This document shows positions 1 to 4,575 of a stretch of DNA of 6,551 nucleotides, piece after piece. Made by a program: the position numbers and the translations under genes. The DNA comes from Ramlibacter sp. Lineage in GTDB: Bacteria; Pseudomonadota; Gammaproteobacteria; Burkholderiales; Burkholderiaceae_C. The notes under the pieces were generated by a model that was not told where the DNA came from, did not search any database, and saw only the letters and a program-made list of their open reading frames with translations. Location: the NCBI GenBank assembly GCA_023701085.1, contig JAMPXR010000143.1, positions 1 through 6,551 of the forward strand. The letters are read 5' to 3'. Numbering within the stretch: position 1 is the first letter of the stretch; the number at the start of each line of letters is the position of its first letter.

Positions 1-1068
1 ACCATGCAGGCGCTGTCGAACCGGCCGGTCTACGGTTCGCAATGGGACAGCCGCGAACCCAACAACATGCCGCACATCAACCTCTCGCGGCAGGCCGACG
101 CGATCCTGGTCGCGCCTTGCAGCGCGGACTTCATGTCCAAGCTGCTGCACGGCAGCGCCGACGAACTCCTCAGCCTGATGTGCCTGGCCCGGCCGCTCGA
201 CCGGGTCGCGCTGCTGCTGGCGCCGGCCATGAACCGCGAGATGTGGGCCCACCCCGCCACCCAGCGCAACATGGCGCAGCTGGCCGCGGACGGCGCGCAC
301 ATCCTGGGCGTGGGCAGCGGCTTCCAGGCCTGCGGCGAGACGGGCGACGGGCGCATGCTGGAGCCGCCCGAGCTGCTGCAGGACGTGATCGCATTCTTCC
401 AGCCCAAGGTGCTGGCGGGCGCCCGGGTGTTGGTGACGGCGGGGCCGACCTTCGAGGCGATCGATCCGGTGCGCGGCATCACCAATCTCTCCAGCGGCAA
501 GATGGGCTTCGCCATCGCGAGGGCCGCGCACGAGGCGGGTGCCGACGTGACCGTGGTGGCCGGACCCGTGGCCTTGCCCACGCCGCGTGGCGTGACGCGC
601 GTCGATGTCCGCTCGGCCCGCGACATGCTGGAAGCGGTGCAGCCTCGGGCCGGGTCGGCCGACGTGTTCATCGCCACCGCCGCCGTGGCCGACTGGCGTC
701 CGGCCAACGCATCGCCGCAGAAGATCAAGAAGGACGGCTCGGGCCGGCCGCCCGAAGTGGCCTTCACCGAAAACCCTGACATCCTGGCCACGGTGGCGCA
801 ATTGCCGCGGGCCAAGTCCGGCGAACTGCTGTGCGTCGGCTTCGCCGCGGAAAGCGAGAACCTGGTGGCCAACGCGCAGGCCAAGCGCGTGCGCAAAGGC
901 GTGCCGCTGCTGGTGGGCAACATCGGGCCGGCCACCTTCGGCGCCGACGACAACGCGTTGCTGCTGGTGGACGAGGGCGGCACCCGCGAGCTGCCGCGGG
1001 CGCCCAAACTGCAACTGGCCCGCCTGCTGATGGCCGAGATCGCGCAGCGCATGCGACCCCCGCGCTGA
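1..1068 (+). CDS. coaBC: CoaBC, phosphopantothenoylcysteine decarboxylase / phosphopantothenate-cysteine ligase (5' end missing)
   Basis: Bifunctional cytosolic enzyme of coenzyme A synthesis: CoaB joins phosphopantothenate to cysteine using CTP, and CoaC decarboxylates the product using FMN. The frame is open to the window edge. The ATG at position 4 lies inside the conserved CoaC domain, so it is not the start; by comparison with E. coli Dfp about 50 N-terminal residues are missing. Counting from that Met, the CoaC part shows the active-site His24 in MPHINLS, Asn77 in PAMNREMW and Cys110 in [12 protein letters not shown]. The CoaB part starts near residue 138 and shows [10 protein letters not shown], Asn161 in [14 protein letters not shown] and the Lys cluster 240-243 in QKIKKDG. 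All catalytic positions known from the E. coli enzyme that fall in the visible part are present, and the C-terminus is complete. The dut gene follows after 13 nt, suggesting one transcript. The assignment is very secure. Confidence 0.97.
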   Translation, partial: TMQALSNRPVYGSQWDSREPNNMPHINLSRQADAILVAPCSADFMSKLLHGSADELLSLMCLARPLDRVALLLAPAMNREMWAHPATQRNMAQLAADGAHILGVGSGFQACGETGDGRMLEPPELLQDVIAFFQPKVLAGARVLVTAGPTFEAIDPVRGITNLSSGKMGFAIARAAHEAGADVTVVAGPVALPTPRGVTRVDVRSARDMLEAVQPRAGSADVFIATAAVADWRPANASPQKIKKDGSGRPPEVAFTENPDILATVAQLPRAKSGELLCVGFAAESENLVANAQAKRVRKGVPLLVGNIGPATFGADDNALLLVDEGGTRELPRAPKLQLARLLMAEIAQRMRPPR

Positions 1069-1081
1069 CCCGCGCAAACCG

Positions 1082-1528
1082 ATGAAGATAGACGTCAAGA
1101 TCCTCGATCCGCGCATGACGGACGAACTTCCGGGCTACGCGACCAGCGGCAGCGCCGGCCTGGACCTGCGCGCCTGTCTCGACGGGCCGCTGACCCTGGA
1201 GCCCAATGCCTGGCGATTGGTGCCCACCGGCATCGCGATCTGGCTCAAGGACCCCGGTTACGCCGCGCTCATCCTGCCGCGATCGGGGCTGGGCCACAAG
1301 CACGGCATCGTGCTGGGCAACCTCGTGGGCCTGATCGACAGCGACTACCAGGGTCAGCTGATGGTGAGCGCCTGGAACCGCAGCGGCACGGCGTTCACCT
1401 TGCAGCCCATGGAGCGGCTGGCACAACTGGTCATCGTGCCGGTGGTGCAGGCGCAATTCAATGTCGTCGCGGAGTTCCCCGCCAGCGGGCGCGGCGAGGG
1501 CGGCTACGGCTCCACCGGCAAGCACTGA
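1082..1528 (+). CDS. dut: Deoxyuridine 5'-triphosphate nucleotidohydrolase (trimeric dUTPase)
   Basis: Hydrolyses dUTP to dUMP and pyrophosphate in the cytosol, which keeps uracil out of DNA and supplies dUMP for dTMP synthesis. The protein is 148 residues, close to E. coli Dut. All five motifs of the trimeric family are visible: motif 1 GSAGLDLRA (23-31), motif 2 [10 protein letters not shown] (66-75), motif 3 [11 protein letters not shown] (83-93, with the likely catalytic Asp86), motif 4 [11 protein letters not shown] (111-121) and the C-terminal motif 5 [11 protein letters not shown] (136-146), whose Arg and aromatic residue normally close over the nucleotide. The usual Phe of motif 5 is Tyr here. 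The ATG start matches the family N-terminus ([11 protein letters not shown]). No clear Shine-Dalgarno precedes it, and coaBC ends 13 nt upstream, so translation may be coupled to coaBC. The C-terminus is complete. Confidence 0.97.
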   Translation: MKIDVKILDPRMTDELPGYATSGSAGLDLRACLDGPLTLEPNAWRLVPTGIAIWLKDPGYAALILPRSGLGHKHGIVLGNLVGLIDSDYQGQLMVSAWNRSGTAFTLQPMERLAQLVIVPVVQAQFNVVAEFPASGRGEGGYGSTGKH

Positions 1529-1622
1529 GCCACGGGCCGGGCTCGGCTGCATCGGCACCTTCCTACAGGCTGACAAGCAGCTTCCTGTCAGGCAGGTGCG
1601 GCATTGCCTGCCCTGCAGGAGT

Positions 1623-1673
1623 GGCGCGCCATGGCTTTAATGGGGCCATGAGGCGAGCCCCGCGGGGCGCGCC
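1623..1673. repeat. Nested palindromes in the dut / lipoprotein spacer
   Basis: Two copies of the 8-bp palindrome GGCGCGCC lie at 1623-1630 and 1666-1673 and can pair with each other. Between them are an inverted repeat CATGGC (1630-1635) / GCCATG (1645-1650) and a perfect 12-bp palindrome GCCCCGCGGGGC (1657-1668). A -10-like TTTAAT (1636-1641) sits in the loop of the inner repeat. No T-tract follows, so this is not an obvious terminator. Part of the pattern may simply reflect high GC content. Confidence 0.5.
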
Positions 1674-1689
1674 GCGTACCCCACAAGCC

Positions 1690-1695
1690 AAGGAG
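1690..1695 (+). promoter_or_regulatory. Ribosome binding site of the first glycine-zipper lipoprotein
   Basis: AAGGAG lies 5 nt before the ATG at 1701. It fixes that start, which also gives a complete lipoprotein signal peptide. Confidence 0.85.
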
Positions 1696-1700
1696 ATCCC

Positions 1701-2174
1701 ATGCGTACGTCCCTCCGCGTCGCATCCATCGCATCCTGCGGTGCGCTGGCCGCGATGCTGGCCGCCTGCGGCGCCAACCCGACGCTGCCCGCGTCCGCGC
1801 CGGTCGCCACCTATCCGGCCACTTATCCTGCCGCTTCGCTCGAATACGGGCGGGTCACGAACATCGAATACTTCCCGGGCGGTCCGGTCGCCGGCGGCAT
1901 CAATGTGCCCGGCGCGATCGTGGGCGGCGTGGCGGGCGCCGTCGTCGGCGATGCGCTGAGCGGCGGCCGCAGTGCCGCCACCGTGCTGGGCGGGGCGGCC
2001 GGGGCCGCCATCGGCAGCCAGGTGGGCCGGACCCAGGCGCCCGCCGCGGCCGTGTACCGCGTGACGCTGCGCACCGACGCGGGCATCGTGCGGACCTATG
2101 ACGTGCCGACCACCGGCGACCTGCGCATCGGCGACCGCGTGCGCGTCGAGAGCGGCGTTATTTATCGTTCCTGA
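1701..2174 (+). CDS. Glycine-zipper lipoprotein, first of a tandem pair (SlyB / 17-kDa antigen type)
   Basis: A predicted lipid-anchored envelope protein of 157 residues. The N-terminus (MRTSLR, then a hydrophobic run) ends in the lipobox LAAC with the acylated Cys at residue 23; Gly at +2 is compatible with outer-membrane sorting. After a Pro/Ala/Tyr linker comes the core: LEYGRVTNIEYF (48-59), then a Gly/Ala-rich segment (about 65-110) of GxxxG-type repeats such as GAIVGGVAGAVVG and GGAAGAAIGSQVG, the hallmark of glycine-zipper lipoproteins. A C-terminal beta-type segment (119-155) reads VYRVTLRTDAGIVRTYDV, then DLRIGDRVRVESGVIY. Family knowledge links such proteins (SlyB, Pcp, rickettsial 17-kDa antigen) to outer-membrane integrity; the exact role here is unknown. 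The next gene, 13 nt downstream, is a paralogue with the same architecture, so the two are probably co-transcribed. Confidence 0.9.
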   Translation: MRTSLRVASIASCGALAAMLAACGANPTLPASAPVATYPATYPAASLEYGRVTNIEYFPGGPVAGGINVPGAIVGGVAGAVVGDALSGGRSAATVLGGAAGAAIGSQVGRTQAPAAAVYRVTLRTDAGIVRTYDVPTTGDLRIGDRVRVESGVIYRS

Positions 2175-2176
2175 AT

Positions 2177-2182
2177 GGAGAA
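2177..2182 (+). promoter_or_regulatory. Ribosome binding site that decides the start of the second glycine-zipper lipoprotein
   Basis: GGAGAA lies 5 nt before the ATG at 2188. It favours this start over the in-frame ATG at 2098, which lies inside the preceding gene and would put about 30 non-signal residues before the lipoprotein signal peptide. Confidence 0.8.
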
Positions 2183-2187
2183 GAACC

Positions 2188-2718
2188 ATGCGTGCTACCA
2201 CCCGTCATCTGTTCGCGGCGTCGGCCGTCGTCCTGTCGGCCGCCTTGGCCGCCTGCGGCACTTACGACCCGTACGGGCCGAACAACTATCCGGTGTCGTC
2301 CACCTCGACTTATTCGTACGGCACGCAGCCGTATGGGAGCTATCCGTCCCAACCCGTGGCCGCGGTCGAGTACGGCCGTGTCCTGAATGTGTCGATGGTC
2401 AGCGCCGGCACCGGTCCCGCGCCCGGCCGAAGCGCCGCCGGCGGCGTGATCGGCGCGATTGTCGGCGGGCTGCTGGGCAACCAGATCGGCAGTGGCGGCG
2501 GCCGCGCGGCGGCCACCGTGCTGGGCGCGACCGCGGGCGCGGTCGTCGGCTCTCAGGCCGCCGGCCGGACGGCGCCGTACAACGCGGCCTACCCGGTGTA
2601 CCGCGTCACGGTGCAGACCGACCAGGGCCATGTGCGCACGTATGACGTGAACGCGACCGGCGACCTGCGCCCGGGCGATCGCGTGCGCATCGAAAACGGC
2701 ATCATCTACCTGGCGTGA
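2188..2718 (+). CDS. Glycine-zipper lipoprotein, second of a tandem pair
   Basis: A predicted outer-membrane lipoprotein of 176 residues and a paralogue of the gene just upstream. The signal peptide (MRATTRHLF plus hydrophobic core) ends in the lipobox LAAC with Cys23. A Tyr/Ser/Pro/Gly-rich linker follows (about 25-57, with repeated PYG and SY motifs), longer and more aromatic than in the first copy. Then come VEYGRVLNVSMV (60-71), the Gly/Ala zipper (about 84-127, with GGVIGAIVGGLLGNQIG and GATAGAVVGSQAAG), and the C-terminal segment VYRVTVQTDQGHVRTYDV with DLRPGDRVRIENGIIY. The zipper with GNQIGSGGGR closely resembles the 2TM glycine-zipper domain of SlyB-like proteins. The last 17 bp overlap the 3' end of the opposite-strand FKBP gene, and no terminator separates the two. 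The biological role is unknown. Confidence 0.9.
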   Translation: MRATTRHLFAASAVVLSAALAACGTYDPYGPNNYPVSSTSTYSYGTQPYGSYPSQPVAAVEYGRVLNVSMVSAGTGPAPGRSAAGGVIGAIVGGLLGNQIGSGGGRAAATVLGATAGAVVGSQAAGRTAPYNAAYPVYRVTVQTDQGHVRTYDVNATGDLRPGDRVRIENGIIYLA

Positions 2719-3193
2719 AGAAGCCGGTGCCGACGGAGCCGCGGCCGATTTCCTTCTGCGTGGCGTCGCGCACCGCCTCCACCTTCAGGTGCAGGCGGAT
2801 GGCGATGCCCGCCAGGGGATGGTTGCCATCGACCACCACGTGCTCGGGATAGATTTCGCTGACGGTGTAAAGCAGTCCGGCCGGCGCCTGCGCGCTGCAC
2901 CCCGGCGGCAGGCCTTCGAAGGTCATGCCTTCTTCCAGTTGCGCCGGGAACAGCTCGCGCGGCTCCAGGAACAGCAGCTGTTCGTTGTAGTCGCCGAACG
3001 CCTCCTCCGGTTCCAGGTGCAGGTCGAGCCGGTCGCCGGCCGCGTGGCCCTGCAAGGCCTCCTCGATCCGCACCAGCAGGTCGGCGCCACCGACCAGGAA
3101 CTCCACGGGCTGCTCCAGCTCGTCCAGTACCTCGCCGAGCGTGTCCTTCAGGGTCCAGGTCAGCGCGACCACGCATTGCCTCGTGATTTCCAT
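2702..3193 (-). CDS. FKBP-type peptidyl-prolyl cis-trans isomerase, SlyD-like
   Basis: A 163-residue protein with no signal peptide, so probably cytosolic. It aligns by eye along its whole length with E. coli SlyD: N-terminal VVALTWTLKD..GEVLDE (8-25), then GGADLLVRIEEALQGHAAGD (35-54), EEAFGDYNE (63-71), an insert-in-flap chaperone region (about 72-120) and the conserved VVVDGNHPLAG (119-129) leading into the last strand and VRDATQKEI. SlyD-type enzymes catalyse prolyl isomerisation and act as folding chaperones. Two oddities: by this alignment the aromatic active-site positions equivalent to SlyD Tyr13 and Phe132 are Trp13 and Leu134, and the His/Cys-rich metal-binding tail of E. coli SlyD is absent (the C-terminus is GSVGTGFFTPGR). 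No convincing Shine-Dalgarno precedes the ATG. The family call is secure; catalytic activity is less so. Confidence 0.92.
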   Translation of the reverse strand: MEITRQCVVALTWTLKDTLGEVLDELEQPVEFLVGGADLLVRIEEALQGHAAGDRLDLHLEPEEAFGDYNEQLLFLEPRELFPAQLEEGMTFEGLPPGCSAQAPAGLLYTVSEIYPEHVVVDGNHPLAGIAIRLHLKVEAVRDATQKEIGRGSVGTGFFTPGR

Positions 3194-3369
3194 GTTGCTT
3201 GCAGTTTGGCGGGTTGGGATCGCGTTGCGGTTTAATCGGGTGGGCGTCCGCGGTACGGGGCTCGCGGGCGGGCGCCGTGGGCATTGTCGCAGCTTGCGGC
3301 GAACGCCGCGCCATCCGCGATTTTGCCGCGCGGTCCCCGCGGCGGCGTTTCACGAGCCGCCTATGGCAG

Positions 3370-3376
3370 AAGGAGG
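3370..3376 (+). promoter_or_regulatory. Strong ribosome binding site that decides a GTG start
   Basis: AAGGAGG, 6 nt before the GTG at 3383. It is a much better initiation context than the upstream in-frame ATG at 3284, and marks the GTG as the start of the unassigned protein. Confidence 0.85.
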
Positions 3377-3382
3377 CACACG

Positions 3383-3901
3383 GTGACGACTGCAGATCAC
3401 GATGAAGCTGCTGCGGCAGGGGCGTTGCCTGCGGGACCGTTCGCGGGCCGCGCCGCGTTCCGGCAGCGGGTGCGCGATGCATTGGCCGGCGCGGCCCGCG
3501 AAGGCTGGCGCGAAATCATCCTGAGCGACGCGGACTTCGAAGACTGGCCGCTGGCCGAGCGCGGCGTCGTGGAATCGTTTGAAGCATGGTCGCGCAGCGG
3601 CCGGCAGTGCACCCTGCTGGCCCGGCGCTATGATGGCGTCGTGCGCAGCCACGCCCGGTTCGTCACCTGGCGCCGGACCTGGTCGCACATCATCGAAGCC
3701 AGGGCCTGCTCGTCAGCGGGCCCGCTCGAGCTGCCCAGCGCCATCTGGAGTCCCGGATGGGTGTTGCACCGGTTCGACCCCGAGCGCTGCAGCGGCGTCA
3801 GCGGCGCCGAGCCGGACCGCCGCCTGCTGCTGCGCGAAAACCTGCAGGAGTGGTTGAGGAAGAGCTCGCCTTCTTTTCCCGCCACCACCCTGGGCTTGTG
3901 A
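3383..3901 (+). CDS. Conserved-looking protein of unknown function, soluble, 172 residues
   Basis: I do not recognise an established function. The GTG start is chosen for its near-perfect Shine-Dalgarno. There is no signal peptide or membrane segment, so a cytosolic protein is likely. After an Ala/Gly-rich N-terminus (about 1-24) come FRQRVRDALAGAAREGWREIILSDADFEDWPLAER in short pieces: a helix (26-40), a probable strand (44-48) and the acidic/aromatic motif DADFEDWPL (49-57). Then follow CTLLARRYDGVVRSHARFVTWRR (76-98, strand then Arg/His-rich helix) and WVLHRF. The C-terminus is FPATTLGL. The pattern resembles, from memory, small hypothetical proteins common in Burkholderiales that end in the same FPATTLGL motif and may have a phospholipase-D-like half-domain fold; that is unverified. 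It sits alone between a divergent FKBP gene and a lipoprotein gene with its own promoter. Confidence 0.8.
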   Translation: MTTADHDEAAAAGALPAGPFAGRAAFRQRVRDALAGAAREGWREIILSDADFEDWPLAERGVVESFEAWSRSGRQCTLLARRYDGVVRSHARFVTWRRTWSHIIEARACSSAGPLELPSAIWSPGWVLHRFDPERCSGVSGAEPDRRLLLRENLQEWLRKSSPSFPATTLGL

Positions 3902-3927
3902 GGCGCACTGGGGACGGCCCCTAAGGG

Positions 3928-3957
3928 TTTATAACCTTGCATTTTTCAGCATATAAT
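3928..3957 (+). promoter_or_regulatory. Sigma-70-type promoter of the Ala-rich lipoprotein gene
   Basis: A perfect -10 hexamer TATAAT (3952-3957) lies in an AT-rich patch that stands out in this GC-rich sequence. The -35 is weak: TTATAA (3929-3934) at 17-bp spacing or TTTATA (3928-3933) at 18. Transcription would start near 3963-3965, giving a leader of about 105 nt before the ATG at 4068. Confidence 0.75.
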
Positions 3958-3959
3958 TA

Positions 3960-4010
3960 GTGGCTGAGTAGCAGGAGCTCGAGTCCTTGGTGCTCAGTCA
4001 TCGCGGCCAC
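3960..4010 (+). promoter_or_regulatory. Stem-loop at the predicted 5' end of the lipoprotein mRNA
   Basis: An imperfect hairpin pairs CTGAG (3964-3968) with CTCAG (3993-3997) and AGGA (3973-3976) with TCCT (3984-3987) around a GCTCGAG loop. An outer GTGGC (3960-3964) / GCCAC (4006-4010) pairing is also possible. The first stem starts almost at the predicted transcription start, as in mRNAs stabilised by a 5' hairpin. TCAGT (3994-3998) could instead pair with ACTGA (4020-4024), which would exclude the first stem. No known riboswitch class is recognised. Confidence 0.5.
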
Positions 4011-4027
4011 TGCGGCGGCACTGACAA

Positions 4028-4039
4028 ATTTCCGGAAAT
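4028..4039. promoter_or_regulatory. Perfect 12-bp palindrome in the leader, candidate operator
   Basis: ATTTCCGGAAAT is perfectly self-complementary and ends 28 nt before the start codon, downstream of the predicted transcription start. It has the symmetry of a dimeric repressor site. No specific regulator is recognised. Confidence 0.4.
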
Positions 4040-4054
4040 CGTCTTTCTCCCAAA

Positions 4055-4059
4055 AAGGA
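4055..4059 (+). promoter_or_regulatory. Ribosome binding site of the Ala-rich lipoprotein
   Basis: AAGGA lies 8 nt before the ATG at 4068. It supports this start over the in-frame ATG at 3987, which lies within the structured leader and would bury the signal peptide. Confidence 0.75.
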
Positions 4060-4067
4060 AAACTGAA

Positions 4068-4379
4068 ATGAAGAAATCGCTCGTACTGGCGACCCTGGTC
4101 GCAGCCGTCGCGCTGGCCGCTTGCGGCAAGAAGGAAGAGCCGGCGCCCGCTCCGGCCCCGGCCGCCGCTCCCGCGCCGGCTCCCGCTCCCGCCGCCGCTC
4201 CCGCTGCCGACGCTGCGGCTGCCGCCGCTTCGGGCGCTGCCTCCGGTGCAGCTTTTGGCGGATCTGCCACGGTGCCTGCCGCCGCAGCAGCAGCGGGTGA
4301 CGCTGCCAAGGCCGCTGGCGATGCCGCCAAGGCCGCTGGCGACGCCGCCAAGGCTGCCGCCGACGCCGTCAAGAAGTAA
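4068..4379 (+). CDS. Small Ala/Pro-rich lipoprotein with internal repeats
   Basis: A 103-residue predicted lipoprotein. The signal peptide MKKSLVLATLVAAVALAAC ends in the lipobox LAAC with Cys19, followed by GKKEE. A Pro-Ala linker (25-47) contains two copies of the decapeptide PAPAPAPAAA, an extended periplasmic spacer. A low-complexity Ala/Ser/Gly part (48-76) leads to three GDAAKAA heptads (77-97) and a partial fourth ending in AVKK, predicted to form an amphipathic Ala/Lys/Asp helix. No enzymatic domain is visible. It could be a structural or packing lipoprotein, but its function is not known to me. It has its own promoter, a structured leader and a strong terminator, so it is a monocistronic unit that may be highly expressed. 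The base composition is extreme but the codon choice matches its neighbours. Confidence 0.88.
   Translation: MKKSLVLATLVAAVALAACGKKEEPAPAPAPAAAPAPAPAPAAAPAADAAAAAASGAASGAAFGGSATVPAAAAAAGDAAKAAGDAAKAAGDAAKAAADAVKK
4140..4199 (+). repeat. Two tandem 30-bp repeats encoding PAPAPAPAAA
   Basis: Copies at 4140-4169 and 4170-4199 encode the same decapeptide but differ at several third codon positions. This suggests the repeat is old or kept for its protein sequence. Confidence 0.8.
4296..4373 (+). repeat. Three tandem 21-bp repeats encoding GDAAKAA, plus a partial copy
   Basis: Units at 4296-4316, 4317-4337 and 4338-4358 encode GDAAKAA with only a few silent differences. A diverged partial unit (ADAVK) follows at 4359-4373. 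The high DNA identity makes gain or loss of units by slippage plausible. Confidence 0.85.
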
Positions 4380-4401
4380 CTTCATCCGGCCAACGCAAAC
4401 A

Positions 4402-4423
4402 GCCTGAGCCGGTCCGGTCAGGC
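4402..4423 (+). other. Accessory hairpin just before the terminator
   Basis: GCCTGA (4402-4407) pairs with TCAGGC (4418-4423) around a GCCGGTCCGG loop, 3 nt upstream of the terminator stem. It lies in the 3' UTR of the Ala-rich lipoprotein and may act as an additional structure against 3' decay. It has no T-tract of its own. Confidence 0.45.
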
Positions 4424-4426
4424 AGG

Positions 4427-4453
4427 ATGCCCCGCGCAAGCGGGGCATTTTTC
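4427..4453 (+). terminator. Rho-independent terminator of the Ala-rich lipoprotein
   Basis: The 9-bp stem ATGCCCCGC (4427-4435) / GCGGGGCAT (4440-4448) has a GCAA tetraloop and is followed directly by a T-run (4448-4452). It is a textbook intrinsic terminator 47 nt after the stop codon. Confidence 0.92.
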
Positions 4454-4462
4454 ATTGGGTGC

Positions 4463-4483
4463 AAGAAAAAGGGCCTCCGCCCT
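4463..4483 (-). terminator. Possible minus-strand intrinsic terminator
   Basis: Read on the minus strand, AGGGC-GGAG-GCCCT (4483-4470) is a GC-rich 5-bp stem with a 4-nt loop followed by TTTTCTT (4469-4463). No minus-strand gene ends nearby, so it would stop antisense transcription running through the membrane-protein gene from the metallo-hydrolase side. The short stem keeps confidence low. Confidence 0.4.
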
Positions 4484-4509
4484 GGCGCGTCTGAATGCTG
4501 CAGCGCAGC

Positions 4510-4538
4510 TTGATGGTTCTTTCGTCGCTGCCTAGCAT
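4510..4538 (+). promoter_or_regulatory. Candidate sigma-70 promoter of the small membrane protein
   Basis: TTGATG (4510-4515) and TAGCAT (4533-4538) are spaced by 17 bp, with 4 of 6 matches each to the -35 and -10 consensus. They lie just after the terminators and before the Shine-Dalgarno at 4564. Confidence 0.45.
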
Positions 4539-4563
4539 TCCGCCGGCCGCCCCCTGGCGGGAT

Positions 4564-4569
4564 GGAGGA
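4564..4569 (+). promoter_or_regulatory. Ribosome binding site that decides the start of the membrane protein
   Basis: GGAGGA lies 6 nt before the ATG at 4576. It favours this start over the in-frame ATG at 4495, which would lie upstream of the candidate promoter. Confidence 0.8.
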
Positions 4570-4575
4570 AGAAGC

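Noticed and set aside
30..1052. Long minus-strand open frame (340 codons) opposite coaBC
   Set aside because: It lies wholly opposite a clear coaBC, has Ser/Ala/Arg-rich low-complexity content typical of antisense frames in high-GC DNA, and shows no family motif.
764..1576. Minus-strand open frame across coaBC and dut (270 codons)
   Set aside because: It spans two well-supported genes on the other strand, and its product is Arg/Ala/Pro-rich with no recognisable domain.
3284..3382. Upstream ATG extension of the unassigned protein
   Set aside because: The ATG at 3284 has no good Shine-Dalgarno, while the GTG at 3383 has AAGGAGG at ideal spacing.
3194..3382. Divergent spacer between the FKBP gene and the unassigned gene, with a -10-like TTTAAT at 3231 and GC-rich hairpins (GCGGC/GCCGC at 3296-3309, GCCGCG/CGCGGC at 3325-3343)
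   Set aside because: No -35 at a proper distance on either strand, and the hairpins lack T-tracts, so I could not support a promoter or terminator, although promoters for both genes probably lie here.
2706..3482. Minus-strand open frame of 258 codons overlapping the FKBP gene in another frame
   Set aside because: The FKBP frame matches SlyD along its length; this one is Arg/Gly/Pro-rich and runs into the start of the unassigned plus-strand gene.
4140..4373. Repeats as a possible CRISPR array or mobile element
   Set aside because: They are short, directly adjacent, in frame and coding, with no unique spacers.
3957..4448. Minus-strand Gly/Ser-rich frame opposite the Ala-rich lipoprotein
   Set aside because: It is the mirror of a low-complexity Ala/Pro gene. 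The plus strand has the promoter, Shine-Dalgarno, lipobox and terminator.
4495..4575. Upstream ATG extension of the membrane protein
   Set aside because: It would precede the candidate promoter, and the ATG at 4576 has GGAGGA at 6-nt spacing followed directly by the first membrane helix.
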